From Kordiimonas marina (lineage in GTDB: Bacteria > Pseudomonadota > Alphaproteobacteria > Sphingomonadales > Kordiimonadaceae), in the NCBI RefSeq assembly GCF_023006325.1, contig NZ_JAINDF010000006.1:186001-250000 (forward strand): DNA of 64,000 bases, in the 5' to 3' direction. The notes beneath the pieces are model-generated. The model saw only the letters and a program-made list of their open reading frames with translations. It was not told the DNA's origin and searched no databases. Both the position numbers and the translations under genes were made by a program. Of the stretch, positions 15,938 to 24,529 are shown in pieces; the stretch's first letter is position 1; each line of letters opens with the position of its first letter.

Positions 15938-16783
15938 TCAGCCCTGCTGGCGACGGTTCATGAATGCCAGACGTTCAAACAGGTGCACATCCTGCTCGTT
16001 CTTCAGAAGCGCGCCATGGAGCGGCGGGATCAGCTTGGACGGGTCCTTGGATTTCAGGACCTCGACCGGCAGGTCTTCCGCCATCAACAGTTTCAACCAG
16101 TCCAAGAGTTCGCTGGTGGACGGCTTTTTCTTCAAGCCCGGCACCTCACGGACATCGAAGAAGACATTGAGCGCTTCTTTCACCAGTTCCTGCTGGATGT
16201 CCGGATAGTGGACATCGATGATCTCGCGCATGGTGTCCTTGTCCGGGAATTTGATGAAGTGGAAGAAGCAGCGGCGCAGGAAGGCGTCCGGCAGTTCCTT
16301 CTCGTTATTGGAGGTGATGATGACGATCGGCCGTTTCTCGGCCTTGATCGTTTCCCCGGTTTCGTAAACATGGAACTCCATACGGTCGAGTTCCAGGAGC
16401 AGGTCGTTCGGGAATTCAATGTCGGCCTTGTCGATTTCGTCGATCAGAAGGACAGGGGTTTCCTTGCTTTCGAAGGCTTCCCACAGTTTGCCGCGTTTGA
16501 TGTAATTCTTGATGTCCTTGACCCGCTCATCGCCAAGCTGGCTGTCGCGCAGGCGGGAAACGGCGTCATATTCGTATAGGCCCTGTTGGGCTTTGGTCGT
16601 GGATTTGATGTGCCATTCAATCAGCGGCATCCCGAAGGATTCGGCGATTTCACTGGCGAGCACGGTTTTCCCGGTGCCGGGTTCCCCCTTGATCAGGAGC
16701 GGGCGCCTCAGCGTGGCGGCAGCGTTGACAGCGACCTTGAGGTCATCTGTGGCCACATAATTTTCGGTACCGGCAAATTTCAT
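15938..16783 (-). CDS. MoxR-family AAA+ ATPase
   Basis: I use the ATG at 16783 because it follows GGAGAG and gives the family N-terminus MKFAGTENYVATDDL; the frame extends upstream to 16852 without support. The 281-residue protein has Walker A GEPGTGKT (about 33-40), Walker B VLLIDEIDKAD, sensor 1 VIITSNNEKELPDAFLRRC with an arginine finger, and a C-terminal lid domain. MoxR ATPases remodel or activate partners together with VWA proteins; the partner gene follows directly. Housekeeping-type pair, monocistronic with it. Confidence 0.92.
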   Translation of the reverse strand: MKFAGTENYVATDDLKVAVNAAATLRRPLLIKGEPGTGKTVLASEIAESFGMPLIEWHIKSTTKAQQGLYEYDAVSRLRDSQLGDERVKDIKNYIKRGKLWEAFESKETPVLLIDEIDKADIEFPNDLLLELDRMEFHVYETGETIKAEKRPIVIITSNNEKELPDAFLRRCFFHFIKFPDKDTMREIIDVHYPDIQQELVKEALNVFFDVREVPGLKKKPSTSELLDWLKLLMAEDLPVEVLKSKDPSKLIPPLHGALLKNEQDVHLFERLAFMNRRQQG

Positions 16784-17002
16784 CAAAACTCTCCGACTGG
16801 CAAAAGTGTTTCTTGTTACGGTCTTATCTGATCCGTTTTCGTGATCTAGCACGAATGGTCGCGCTGTCCACCGGTGAATATTTCAAGCTGGCAACAAACA
16901 CAAAAACCCCGCTTCGCGACCCGTCAACCGACAGGGCACAGCAGGGGCAATTCTAAAACCTCGACTTCGGGGCAGCGGCAATCGCCGCAATGGAGCCGAT
17001 AT

Positions 17003-17413
17003 CTAGGCTTTGCTGTCTACCGCCAGGCCTTCAGCCTCACGATAGTAGGATATGATCTCAAGAATCTTGGCGGGCGGGAATTGTGCAAGCACTTCGCCGG
17101 TATCCGCATCAACATTCTTGTAGATAAAGCGACCGGTTTCCTTGTCCCGATCGATCCTCAATTTGGTATTGCGTTGTTCATCGGAGCCCGGAAGGAACTT
17201 CTCCAGGGCTTTCGCCGCCTTTTCCAAAGGATCTTGTGCTGGCGATGCGCCAGCGACTTGCGGGACAATAGACGCAGTCGCGCTTTTGCCGTTTTCCTGA
17301 CCGACTGGTGCGGCGGAAAAACGGCCAATACCGCCGGACGAAGACGCCCGAGCCGGAGCAGAAGTCAGGTTAACAACCTGAGTACTGCTATTTGTATTGC
17401 CAATTTCCGTCAT
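17003..17413 (-). CDS. flaG: FlaG family flagellar protein
   Basis: This 136-residue protein starts at the ATG at 17413 after GAGGAGTGGAG. The first 70 residues are low-complexity (Ser/Ala/Asn). The C-terminal 70 match FlaG: LRIDRDKETGRFIYKNVDADTGEVLAQFPPAKILEI is the family core. FlaG influences filament length or filament-cap assembly in other bacteria. It lies directly downstream of three flagellin genes on the same strand, the usual position. Expression may rely on readthrough from flagellin 1 or on its own promoter; I did not find a sigma-54 site directly upstream. Confidence 0.85.
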   Translation of the reverse strand: MTEIGNTNSSTQVVNLTSAPARASSSGGIGRFSAAPVGQENGKSATASIVPQVAGASPAQDPLEKAAKALEKFLPGSDEQRNTKLRIDRDKETGRFIYKNVDADTGEVLAQFPPAKILEIISYYREAEGLAVDSKA

Positions 17414-17504
17414 CTCTCCACTCCTCACGAATTTTCGCTGCCACGAAATCTTCGGAGCTAAGTTTCCTATGCCAAACCGGTCTCTAATCCGTCACTAAAG
17501 CTGG

Positions 17505-17532
17505 AATGGGGCCCTCCGTAGAGAGCCCCATT
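17505..17532 (-). terminator. Hairpin after flagellin 1
   Basis: Eight-base arms AATGGGGC and GCCCCATT lie just downstream of the flagellin stop on the minus strand. The following T-tract is weak, so it may be an RNA-stabilising 3' hairpin as much as a terminator. Confidence 0.6.
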
Positions 17533-17543
17533 GCCAAGGCTTA

Positions 17544-18371
17544 TTAACGGAAGAGGCCGAGAACCGTCGAAGGCGCCTGGTTGGCGATCGACAGAGCCTG
17601 GAGACCAAGCTGCTGTTTCACCTGCAGGGACTGCAAGTTTGCAGACTCTTTTGCCAGGTCAGCGTCAACAAGGTTACCGATACCAACCTGGATGCTGTCA
17701 GACAGTTTGTTAACAAACGTCTTCTGCAGGTCGACACGCTTGGAGCCCGAACCGAGGGCCGACAGAGCGGTGTTCACCTTGGCGATCGAAGCATCGATCG
17801 CGGTCACAGCAGCCGCAGCCGTGGTGGCCGTGCTGATCTGCGTCGTTGCGGTAATGGTAACGTTACCGCCGCCCAGCGAAAGGTCTTGGGCAGAGATCGA
17901 GATGCTGTTGCTACCGTTGGCATTGGTGATCGCGGTCACGTTGCTGCCACCGCTCTTCACGACGTTGGTGCCGTTGAAGTCAGCGTTGCTAACGATCGAG
18001 GTGATCTGGTCGCGGAGCTGTTTGAAGTCATCGTTCAGCGCGGAACGGCTGGCGGTGTCAAGGCCGGTGTCCTTGGCAGCAACAGCTTTTTCTTTCAGCT
18101 GAATGAGGAGATCGGAAACGGCCTCGCCTGCAGCGATACCTACGTCAAGGGTCGAGGAAGCACGATCCAGCGAGGATTTAACAGCGGTGAGACCCGATAC
18201 GTCGCCACGCAGTTTCTGCGCGATCGAGTAAACTGCGGCGTTGTCTTTTGCAGACGCAACCTTCAGGCCAGTGTTAATCCGACTCTGGACAGTTTTGAGA
18301 GAGTTACTTGTAGAGTTCAAGTTCTGCAGGGCAAGGAACGCACCTGCGTTGGTGTTTACCGAAAAAGCCAT
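17544..18371 (-). CDS. Flagellin 1
   Basis: This 275-residue short flagellin, of the typical alphaproteobacterial size, has the conserved N-terminal D0/D1 helix (MAFSVNTNAGAFLALQNLNS, INTGLKVASAKDNAAVYSIAQKLRGD) and the C-terminal D0 helix (NLVDADLAKESANLQSLQVK, SIANQAPSTVLGLFR). The variable centre is Ser/Thr/Ala-rich and offers many possible O-glycosylation sites. It is the first of three tandem paralogues that differ mainly in the centre, with its own sigma-54-type promoter and terminator hairpin. The start follows TCCAAAAAGGAGAAGC, a good ribosome site. Confidence 0.96.
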   Translation of the reverse strand: MAFSVNTNAGAFLALQNLNSTSNSLKTVQSRINTGLKVASAKDNAAVYSIAQKLRGDVSGLTAVKSSLDRASSTLDVGIAAGEAVSDLLIQLKEKAVAAKDTGLDTASRSALNDDFKQLRDQITSIVSNADFNGTNVVKSGGSNVTAITNANGSNSISISAQDLSLGGGNVTITATTQISTATTAAAAVTAIDASIAKVNTALSALGSGSKRVDLQKTFVNKLSDSIQVGIGNLVDADLAKESANLQSLQVKQQLGLQALSIANQAPSTVLGLFR

Positions 18372-18441
18372 TTTGCTTCTCCTTTTTGGAGTTATTTAAA
18401 GGGCATTTTGCCCACGGGACCTTTTGTCCCAAAGCTATGCT

Positions 18442-18457
18442 AGCAAAATTGAGGCCA
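18442..18457 (-). promoter_or_regulatory. Sigma-54-type promoter of flagellin 1
   Basis: The minus strand reads TGGCCTCAATTTTGCT: GG and GC with ten-base spacing, matching TGGC and TTGC but not the ACG positions. It predicts a leader of about 60 bases before the flagellin ATG. Confidence 0.7.
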
Positions 18458-18600
18458 GAAATAGAAATAGAGTGTTATATTTTTAAGTAATTGATTCTAA
18501 TGAAAAAAGACAAACTTGGCTCACGCGAAGCTAGGTTTATGTTGTGGGTATAAATTGCCTAGCGGGAAAAATGTGCCTACTTTTCAGCGTTTGCTAGGCA

Positions 18601-18635
18601 AAAATATACCGGGCTCCCCCATAGGGAAGCCCGGT
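18601..18635 (-). terminator. Intrinsic terminator of flagellin 2
   Basis: On the minus strand the arms ACCGGGCT and AGCCCGGT pair, with further CCC/GGG pairing inside. ATATTTT follows, giving a proper U-tract. Confidence 0.82.
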
Positions 18636-18648
18636 GATTTTTGAGGCT

Positions 18649-19476
18649 TTATTGGAAAAGGCGCGTAATTGCCTGCGGAGCCTGGTTGGCAATCGACAGA
18701 GCCTGAAGGCCAAGCTGCTGCTTGACTTGCAGGGACTGAAGATTGGCCGACTCTTTAGCCAGGTCTGCGTCAACAAGGTTACCGATACCGATCTGGATGC
18801 TGTCAGACAGTTTGCCGACAAACGTCCTCTGCAGCTCAACCCGCTTAGAGCCGGAGCCTAATTGGGACAGAGCTGAGTTGACTTTGGTGATCGATGTGTC
18901 GAGCTGGCTTACTACCAAGGCTGCGCTGGTCGCCGTACTGATTTGCGATGTGGCGGTGATGGTAACATTACCGCCCCCCAGCGACAGGTCTTGGGCTGCG
19001 ATTGTGAGCGTATTGCCGCCATCGGAGTTGGTGATGGCGATAATATCTTTACCCCCGCTCTTCACAACGTTGGTGCCATTGAATTCGGCGTTCTGAACGA
19101 TGGAGGTAATCTGGTCACGAAGCTGTTTGAAATCATCATTCAATGCAGAACGGCTTGTGGTGTCGAGCCCGGCATCTTTCGCCGCGACAGCCTTTTCTTT
19201 CAGTTGAATGAGGAGATCGGAGACAGCTTCGCCAGCAGCAATCGCAACATCCAGGGTGGATGACGCACGGTCAAGCGAGGACTTGGCCGCGTTCAAGCCC
19301 GAGACGTCGCCCCGAAGCTTTTGTGCGATCGAGAAGACCGCTGCGTTATCCTTGGATGATGCCACCTTCAATCCCGTGTTGATTGCAGTTTGTACTTTTC
19401 CAAGCGACCGATTTGTTGCCGCCAGGTTTTGAAGGGCGGATAAAGCGGGCGCGTTCGTGTTGACTGACAAAGCCAT
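18649..19476 (-). CDS. Flagellin 2
   Basis: This 275-residue flagellin (MALSVNTNAPALSALQNLAATNRSL start) has the same length as flagellin 1. The D0/D1 ends are intact (INTGLKVASSKDNAAVFSIAQKLRGD; DADLAKESANLQSLQVK; ending TRLFQ). Codon choice and upstream spacing differ from its neighbours, so this is not a very recent duplication. It has its own sigma-54 site and terminator. Multiple flagellins in alphaproteobacteria often assemble in successive segments of one filament; the order here is unknown. Confidence 0.96.
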   Translation of the reverse strand: MALSVNTNAPALSALQNLAATNRSLGKVQTAINTGLKVASSKDNAAVFSIAQKLRGDVSGLNAAKSSLDRASSTLDVAIAAGEAVSDLLIQLKEKAVAAKDAGLDTTSRSALNDDFKQLRDQITSIVQNAEFNGTNVVKSGGKDIIAITNSDGGNTLTIAAQDLSLGGGNVTITATSQISTATSAALVVSQLDTSITKVNSALSQLGSGSKRVELQRTFVGKLSDSIQIGIGNLVDADLAKESANLQSLQVKQQLGLQALSIANQAPQAITRLFQ

Positions 19477-19530
19477 TGTGTGTCTCCTTTTGAGATAATC
19501 CTGAGCCTTTCTGCTCTTGGCACCCTAAAC

Positions 19531-19546
19531 AGCAAGCGTCATGCCA
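19531..19546 (-). promoter_or_regulatory. Sigma-54-type promoter of flagellin 2
   Basis: The minus strand reads TGGCATGACGCTTGCT: one mismatch to TGGCACG-N4-TTGCW, with correct GG-N10-GC spacing. The predicted start is about 44 bases before the ATG. Confidence 0.8.
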
Positions 19547-19671
19547 AAATAACCTTTTGTTTATAAAGGATAAAATTGATGGCGCCTGTTGCGGGGAGGG
19601 GAGAAGATGCCTAGTCTGGGCAAGATTTTCCGCAGGAGGGGCTTTGTGTGGAGGCGATGAGGGGTAATAAG

Positions 19672-19691
19672 AAGGGCCCCGAAGGGCCCTT
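19672..19691 (-). terminator. Hairpin after flagellin 3
   Basis: Eight-base arms AAGGGCCC and GGGCCCTT surround CGAA, downstream of flagellin 3 on the minus strand. The following sequence, CTTATTA, is moderately T-rich. Confidence 0.7.
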
Positions 19692-19719
19692 AAGTGTGTT
19701 GCGGTTTCTTAGGAACCAC

Positions 19720-20550
19720 TTACCGGAAGAGGGACAGGACCGTCGATGGAGCCTGGTTGGCGATCGACAGGGCCTGGAGACCAAGCTGCTGCTTAACTTG
19801 CAGGGACTGCAAGTTCGCGCTGGTCTTGGCCAGATCGGCGTCAACGAGGTTGCCGATACCAACTTCGATGCTGTCGGACAGTTTACCAACGAACGTCTTC
19901 TGCAGGTCGATACGCTTGGAGCCCGAACCAAGGGCGGAAAGCGAGGTGTTGACCTTGGTGATCGAAGCGTCGATTTTGGTCACTGCAGCAGCAGCGGTCG
20001 TGGCCGTGCTGATTGTTGCGGTGGACGACAGCGTAACGATGCTGCCGCTGAGCGACAGATCCTGAGCAGCAACTGTAATGGTGTTGCTGCCGTTAGCATT
20101 GGTGATGGCGATCACGCCATTGGCCGTGGAGCCGTCAACAACGTTGGTGCCGTTGAAGCTGGCGTTCTGTACGATCGAGGTGATCTGGTCACGCAGCTGT
20201 TTGAAGTCATCGTTCAGCGAGGAGCGGCTGGCGGTATCCAGGCCGGCGTCTTTTGCTGCAACAGCTTTTTCTTTAAGTTGGATGAGCAGATCGGAGACAG
20301 CTTCACCGGCAGCGATGGCAACATCGAGGGTCGAGGAAGCACGGTCCAGCGAGGACTTAACGGCGTTAAGGCCCGAAACATCACCGCGGAGCTTCTGTGC
20401 AATCGAGTAGACAGCTGCGTTGTCTTTTGCCGACGCAACTTTCAGGCCCGTGTTAATTTGGGTCTGGGTTTTGTTGAGGGCTTGGTTGGTGAGGCTGAGG
20501 TTTTGCAGGGCTGCAAACGCACCGGCATTGGTGTTTACTGAAAAGGCCAT
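19720..20550 (-). CDS. Flagellin 3
   Basis: This 276-residue flagellin has the start MAFSVNTNAGAFAALQNLSL and the end SIANQAPSTVLSLFR, nearly identical at both ends to flagellin 1. The middle carries many Thr/Ser residues (ALSSTATISTATTAAAAV-like region), candidate O-glycan sites for the adjacent modification island. It is the first of the tandem triplet in transcription order and has its own sigma-54 promoter and terminator. Confidence 0.96.
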   Translation of the reverse strand: MAFSVNTNAGAFAALQNLSLTNQALNKTQTQINTGLKVASAKDNAAVYSIAQKLRGDVSGLNAVKSSLDRASSTLDVAIAAGEAVSDLLIQLKEKAVAAKDAGLDTASRSSLNDDFKQLRDQITSIVQNASFNGTNVVDGSTANGVIAITNANGSNTITVAAQDLSLSGSIVTLSSTATISTATTAAAAVTKIDASITKVNTSLSALGSGSKRIDLQKTFVGKLSDSIEVGIGNLVDADLAKTSANLQSLQVKQQLGLQALSIANQAPSTVLSLFR

Positions 20551-20619
20551 TTTGTTTCTCCATTCTGAGATGTCTTGAGCTTTTTGCTCACGAAAGCATT
20601 TTGCTTCCGCCTCAACATA

Positions 20620-20635
20620 AGCATGGGCTGTGCCA
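20620..20635 (-). promoter_or_regulatory. Sigma-54-type promoter of flagellin 3
   Basis: The minus strand reads TGGCACAGCCCATGCT: perfect TGGCAC and TGC with ten-base GG-GC spacing, and only one T of TTGC changed. The predicted leader is about 60 bases. Confidence 0.82.
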
Positions 20636-20804
20636 GTTTTCTGCGGGTGGGGTGTTTTGAAGGGCTAGTATATTGAATTTACATCAAATTTTATGAATGC
20701 GCTGGATAAGGCCGTTTTCGCAGAGGGCAAAATAAGATGGGTAATTATTGCCTATTGGGAAAAAAGTGCATTCTTGATGTAGGTAAAATTTGCCTTGTTG
20801 GGGC

Positions 20805-21221
20805 TCAAAGGGAGGAATCGACCGGCTTGGTGTTTGCTGGATCTTGCTGTTGTGCAGCTTCCCTTTGCAGCTTGGCTTGGGCTGCCAGTCCTTCCATGAT
20901 CGTCTTATTGATGTTGATCAGGTCGTCGACAGATTCCGTGCCGCGCATCACGGCGGAGGAATGTTTTGATACCCATATAGAAAGAGAAATGATCCCCGCG
21001 CGCAATTGATCAGGGAGGCTGTTTCCCTCCGTGCCGCAGTCCGTGGAAAGAGTGGACCATAGCCGGCGGTTCCAGTCGAGCGCATCAACCATCACACTGT
21101 CACGAATGCCTCGATCGCGAACTGCAATCAGGGCGTTTGTAACTTGAGCAAACAGGCGGTACTCCACCTGGCTCGGTGTTTCTGATGTTTGTTGGGCCTT
21201 TTGATACGCTTGATATGACAT
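20805..21221 (-). CDS. flaF: Flagellin biosynthesis regulator FlaF
   Basis: This 138-residue protein begins MSYQAYQKAQQTSETPSQVEYRLFAQVT and contains ALDWNRRLWSTLSTDC, the alphaproteobacterial FlaF signature. FlaF is needed for flagellin translation and secretion and acts together with FlbT. It is longer than many FlaF proteins because of a Gln/Ala/Pro tail of about 20 residues. It lies 33 bases downstream of flbT in a flbT-flaF pair on the same strand as the flagellins. Confidence 0.92.
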   Translation of the reverse strand: MSYQAYQKAQQTSETPSQVEYRLFAQVTNALIAVRDRGIRDSVMVDALDWNRRLWSTLSTDCGTEGNSLPDQLRAGIISLSIWVSKHSSAVMRGTESVDDLININKTIMEGLAAQAKLQREAAQQQDPANTKPVDSSL

Positions 21222-21254
21222 TCACATTCCCAAAACTTACGATCTGGTGCTGCC

Positions 21255-21644
21255 TTACGTTGCTAAGCGCTCCTTTTCGAAGGCAAGCAGTTTCTTGCAG
21301 TTGATCAAGGCCCGGTAGTAATTCTTTTCCATGACGTCCCGGCTGATTTTGACACATGTCTCAATCGCGTCCGGCGTTGTTATGGCGCTCATGAATTCTG
21401 TCATGCGCATAACGAACTCGTCATAGTACCGGCCAGTCTGATCCGCATCCATATACATCAGCATAATCGGAAAATAGATCCGCTTAACTGGTGTATCGAC
21501 ATCTTCCTCCTGCATAATATCCTTCTCGCGAAGGATAGATGCTTTGTTATGGACGATCAAAGTCGCCCTCCTGTCCGCGTTTGCAATTACCGCGCCATTG
21601 ATGACCAGTTTCTCATCAGGTTTTAAAGAAAGCTTTAACGCCAT
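21255..21644 (-). CDS. flbT: Flagellar biosynthesis repressor FlbT
   Basis: This 129-residue protein has a FlbT core: LKLSLKPDEKLVINGAVIANADRRATLIVHNKA and REKDIMQEEDVDTPVKRIYFPIMLMYMD. In Caulobacter, FlbT binds the flagellin mRNA leader and blocks translation until the hook is finished. The four flagellin genes here have leaders of about 45-60 bases that could be targets; that is an inference. flbT is divergent from the flmG-like gene and its sigma-54 promoter. Confidence 0.93.
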   Translation of the reverse strand: MALKLSLKPDEKLVINGAVIANADRRATLIVHNKASILREKDIMQEEDVDTPVKRIYFPIMLMYMDADQTGRYYDEFVMRMTEFMSAITTPDAIETCVKISRDVMEKNYYRALINCKKLLAFEKERLAT

Positions 21645-21770
21645 TCGTCTCTCTCCCGTGCGTCAAAAGCGGTATCCGAGGACTGGTAATTCCAGCTATG
21701 TCCATGACGCATAAATGTTTATTGCGGTTACCATACGTGTTTTTAGGGCTTTCGCCAATGAATAGTTTAT

Positions 21771-21786
21771 TGGCCCTCATCTTGCA
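21771..21786 (+). promoter_or_regulatory. Sigma-54-type promoter of the glycosylation island
   Basis: The plus strand reads TGGCCCTCATCTTGCA: TGGC and TTGCA with exact GG-N10-GC spacing. It sits 59 bases before the ATG at 21845 of the flmG-like gene and predicts transcription from near 21797. Confidence 0.75.
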
Positions 21787-21844
21787 TTGTTGTGTGCCAA
21801 GTGCATAATCATTGCCAATAAGCATTATATTGTCAGCAAGGCCG

Positions 21845-23659
21845 ATGGAGATGGGGTTGCCCAAGAGTCGAAAGCATAAAAACGTGCTTAGCCAGCATGG
21901 TAGAGAAAAGAGTGTTCTTACCGGCAGCAAGGTTGCTGACAGCGGTGAAGCCGATATCAAAAAGGGCCAGGATGTCCATGGTATCCATGTGCAAACTTCC
22001 CCCCAAATTCTGCGCAAAGCTCAGAAAGCCCTGACGGCTGGCGTGAAAGCCAGCAGGAAAGGGGATTGGGCTGAGGCGGTCAAGCATATGACGGTTGCCT
22101 GGGACATGGCGCCGAATGACCTCAATATTCTGACGTCCCTTGCGCACTCATTGGTGCAGTTGGGGGTGCGTGAGCAGGCAATCGAGGTGCTGGAGCGGGC
22201 GCTGCGCTTCCACGAACCGACGCCTGAAATATTGGGCATCATGCTCGAACTTGCGGTTGGCATGGATTTCAACGATATCGGGATCCAGATCGGCCGTCAC
22301 CTTGTGGCATTGGACCCTGACACCCCGGGTAACTATGTCAATTTGGCGACGGCTTATCTTGGGGCGGAACAATATGAAGAAGCCATCGAGCTGCTGCAGG
22401 CGGTTCTTCCCCGTTTCCCGGAAGAAGCGGATTTGTGGAACGTTCTGGCAAACGTTGTCCGGTTGCGGGACGGTATCGAACAATCCGAAGTATTCTATCA
22501 GGAGGCCCTGAAGCACGATCCGAATAACTTCAAAGTCCTCAGCAACTATGCCCAGAACCTTGAACGTATGTACCGGTTTGATGAAGCGCTGGAGATGGAT
22601 CGGCGGGCAATGAAGGCCAGCCCTGGAAGCCCCGAGCCGCGCTTGGGCGCTTCCATCAACCTGTTCTTCCGGGGGGAAATGAAAGAAGCCTGGGACCTTT
22701 ATGAAGCGCGTTTCGATCCACGCCGCAAAATTACCCAGAACCTTCAGTACACGCACCAAATCCCGGCCTGGAAAGGTCAAAGCCTTGCAGGGAAAACATT
22801 GTTTGTGACGGCTGAGCAGGGGATCGGTGACGAAATCATGTTTGGCAATTATTTGCCGTTCCTATACGACGAAGCCGAAAAATTGGTTATCGGCTGTGAC
22901 ACTCGTTTGGTGTCGCTTTATCAACGCCGTTTTCCGAATGCGGTGGTTGGCGGATATAACGGCGTTGTTCGCCATGGTTACCGGTACCGCTACTTCCCTG
23001 AGATAGAGCAGCTTATTGCCAAGGGTGAGCTTCATGTCGATTATTCTGTACCGGTTGCAAGTTGTGCCCAATTTGCATGGCTGAAGACAGAGGATATCAA
23101 ACCGCATCCGGAAGGCTTCCTGAAGGCAGACCCCAAGCTTTCCAAGAAGTTTGCCAAGCGGCTTCAGGAGATCAGTGACAAGCCTAAAGTGGCACTCGCG
23201 TGGCGGAGCGGCAACGTGGAGGGCCTTCGGGCCGCCGGGTATGCGTCTATTGAAGATATGGGGCCGCTCTTCGCCGCCTTGAAGGATAAGGTGGACTTTA
23301 TCAACGTACAGTATGGTGATTGTCAGGCTGAACTTGATAAAGTCCGGGAGATGTTCGGTGTCGAAATCCACAATTTTGAAGATGTCGACCTGAAGAAAGA
23401 TATCGAGGCCAATATCGCGATCATGCAAAACTGTGACTTGGCTGTGGCAGGTGCCAGTGCGCCTTGTACATTTGCCATGGCGGCAGGTGTTTCGACGATC
23501 ATGATTAACCCAATCCGCCCCTGGTGGAGTTTCGGCAGTAAGGATCACGCCCCCTTCGCGCGAGATGGGGCTTTTGTCGACGCGGACCTGAAGCCAGGGG
23601 AATGGGGTAAAACACTCGAAGCCGTTACGGAAATGGCTAAAGAAAAGCTGGGGCTCTGA
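21845..23659 (+). CDS. flmG: FlmG-like flagellin glycosyltransferase (TPR + GT domain)
   Basis: This protein of about 604 residues starts at the ATG at 21845; a TTG at 21812 is also in frame, and the ribosome site does not settle the choice. Residues about 60-290 form tandem TPR helices (DWAEAVKHMTVAWDMAPND, QYEEAIELLQAVLPRFPEEADLW, DEALEMDRRAMKASPGS). The C-terminal half is a GT-B-like domain with FVTAEQGIGDEIMFGNYLPF and PKVALAWRSGN. In Caulobacter FlmG the TPR part binds flagellin and the GT part transfers a nonulosonic acid. Position next to flagellins, flaF-flbT and PseI/PseG-type genes supports the same role here. Confidence 0.8.
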   Translation: MEMGLPKSRKHKNVLSQHGREKSVLTGSKVADSGEADIKKGQDVHGIHVQTSPQILRKAQKALTAGVKASRKGDWAEAVKHMTVAWDMAPNDLNILTSLAHSLVQLGVREQAIEVLERALRFHEPTPEILGIMLELAVGMDFNDIGIQIGRHLVALDPDTPGNYVNLATAYLGAEQYEEAIELLQAVLPRFPEEADLWNVLANVVRLRDGIEQSEVFYQEALKHDPNNFKVLSNYAQNLERMYRFDEALEMDRRAMKASPGSPEPRLGASINLFFRGEMKEAWDLYEARFDPRRKITQNLQYTHQIPAWKGQSLAGKTLFVTAEQGIGDEIMFGNYLPFLYDEAEKLVIGCDTRLVSLYQRRFPNAVVGGYNGVVRHGYRYRYFPEIEQLIAKGELHVDYSVPVASCAQFAWLKTEDIKPHPEGFLKADPKLSKKFAKRLQEISDKPKVALAWRSGNVEGLRAAGYASIEDMGPLFAALKDKVDFINVQYGDCQAELDKVREMFGVEIHNFEDVDLKKDIEANIAIMQNCDLAVAGASAPCTFAMAAGVSTIMINPIRPWWSFGSKDHAPFARDGAFVDADLKPGEWGKTLEAVTEMAKEKLGL

Positions 23660-23662
23660 TGT

Positions 23663-24529
23663 ATGCCGGTAGCGCCCTTCTTCATCGCCGAAGTCTCCAG
23701 TAACCACGCCCGGGACCAGGACCGTTGCCGGGCCTTCATTCAGAAGGCTGCTGAGGTGGGCTGCGATGCCGTCAAGTTCCAGCTTTTTCGTATCGATGAA
23801 CTTTTCGCCCCGGAAATACTTGCGAAAAGTGAAGATCACCGCCGCCGCAAGGACTGGGAACTGCCTGTCAGTTTTCTGCCTGCCTTGAAGTCTGCGTGCG
23901 TCGAAAGCGGTATACAGTTTTCCTGCACGCCTTTCTATTTGGATGCGGTGGGCGAATTAGAACCCTATGTGGATTTCTATAAAATCGCCTCCTACGAGTT
24001 GCCGTGGGATGACCTGATCGCCGCCTGTGCGCGCACGGGCAAGCCTCTGGTATTGTCCACGGGGATGGCGACGCTTGAGGAAATCCGCCATGCCGTTACC
24101 GTGTTCCGGGCAAATGGCGGCAAAGACCTGACGCTTCTCCACTGTGTGTCGGGGTACCCTGTAAAGGCTGAGGACTGCAATCTGGCGGCAATTAAAACCA
24201 TCCATGATGTAACGGGCGTACCTGTCGGTTGGTCGGACCATAGCCGTGACCCCGCTGTTGTCAGCCGGGCGACGTCTCATTGGGGCGCGCCGATGGTTGA
24301 GTTTCACCTCGACCTGGAAGGCGAGGGCGCGGAATATGCCGCGGGCCATTGTTGGTTGCCGGACGAAATCGCAGCAGTGATTGCGGATGGACGTCGTGGC
24401 CTTCTGGCTGATGGTACTGGCGTCAAGGCACCCACCCCGGCGGAGATTGACGACAGGCCATGGCGCGCTGATCCTTCGGACGGTTTGCGGCCGACGCTGG
24501 CTGTGAGGAAGCAATGGCAAACAAAGTAA
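23663..24529 (+). CDS. N-acetylneuraminate/pseudaminate synthase family (NeuB/PseI), no SAF domain
   Basis: This 288-residue TIM-barrel enzyme has the NeuB pattern: FFIAEVSSNHARD, GCDAVKFQLFRIDELF, FSCTPFYLDAV, YKIASYELPW, LVLSTGMATLEEI, LLHCVSGYP and GWSDHSRDP. It would condense phosphoenolpyruvate with a 6-carbon amino sugar to give a nonulosonic acid. Family members are normally about 340-350 residues with a C-terminal SAF (antifreeze-like) domain; this one stops at residue 288, just after the barrel, so SAF is missing. It starts 3 bases after the flmG-like gene and overlaps the next gene by 16 bases. Confidence 0.85.
   Translation: MPVAPFFIAEVSSNHARDQDRCRAFIQKAAEVGCDAVKFQLFRIDELFAPEILAKSEDHRRRKDWELPVSFLPALKSACVESGIQFSCTPFYLDAVGELEPYVDFYKIASYELPWDDLIAACARTGKPLVLSTGMATLEEIRHAVTVFRANGGKDLTLLHCVSGYPVKAEDCNLAAIKTIHDVTGVPVGWSDHSRDPAVVSRATSHWGAPMVEFHLDLEGEGAEYAAGHCWLPDEIAAVIADGRRGLLADGTGVKAPTPAEIDDRPWRADPSDGLRPTLAVRKQWQTK

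Noticed and set aside
19518-19533. Second sigma-54-like element (TGGCAC) on the plus strand beside the flagellin 2 promoter
   Set aside because: The GG-GC spacing is eleven instead of ten, and no plus-strand gene follows.
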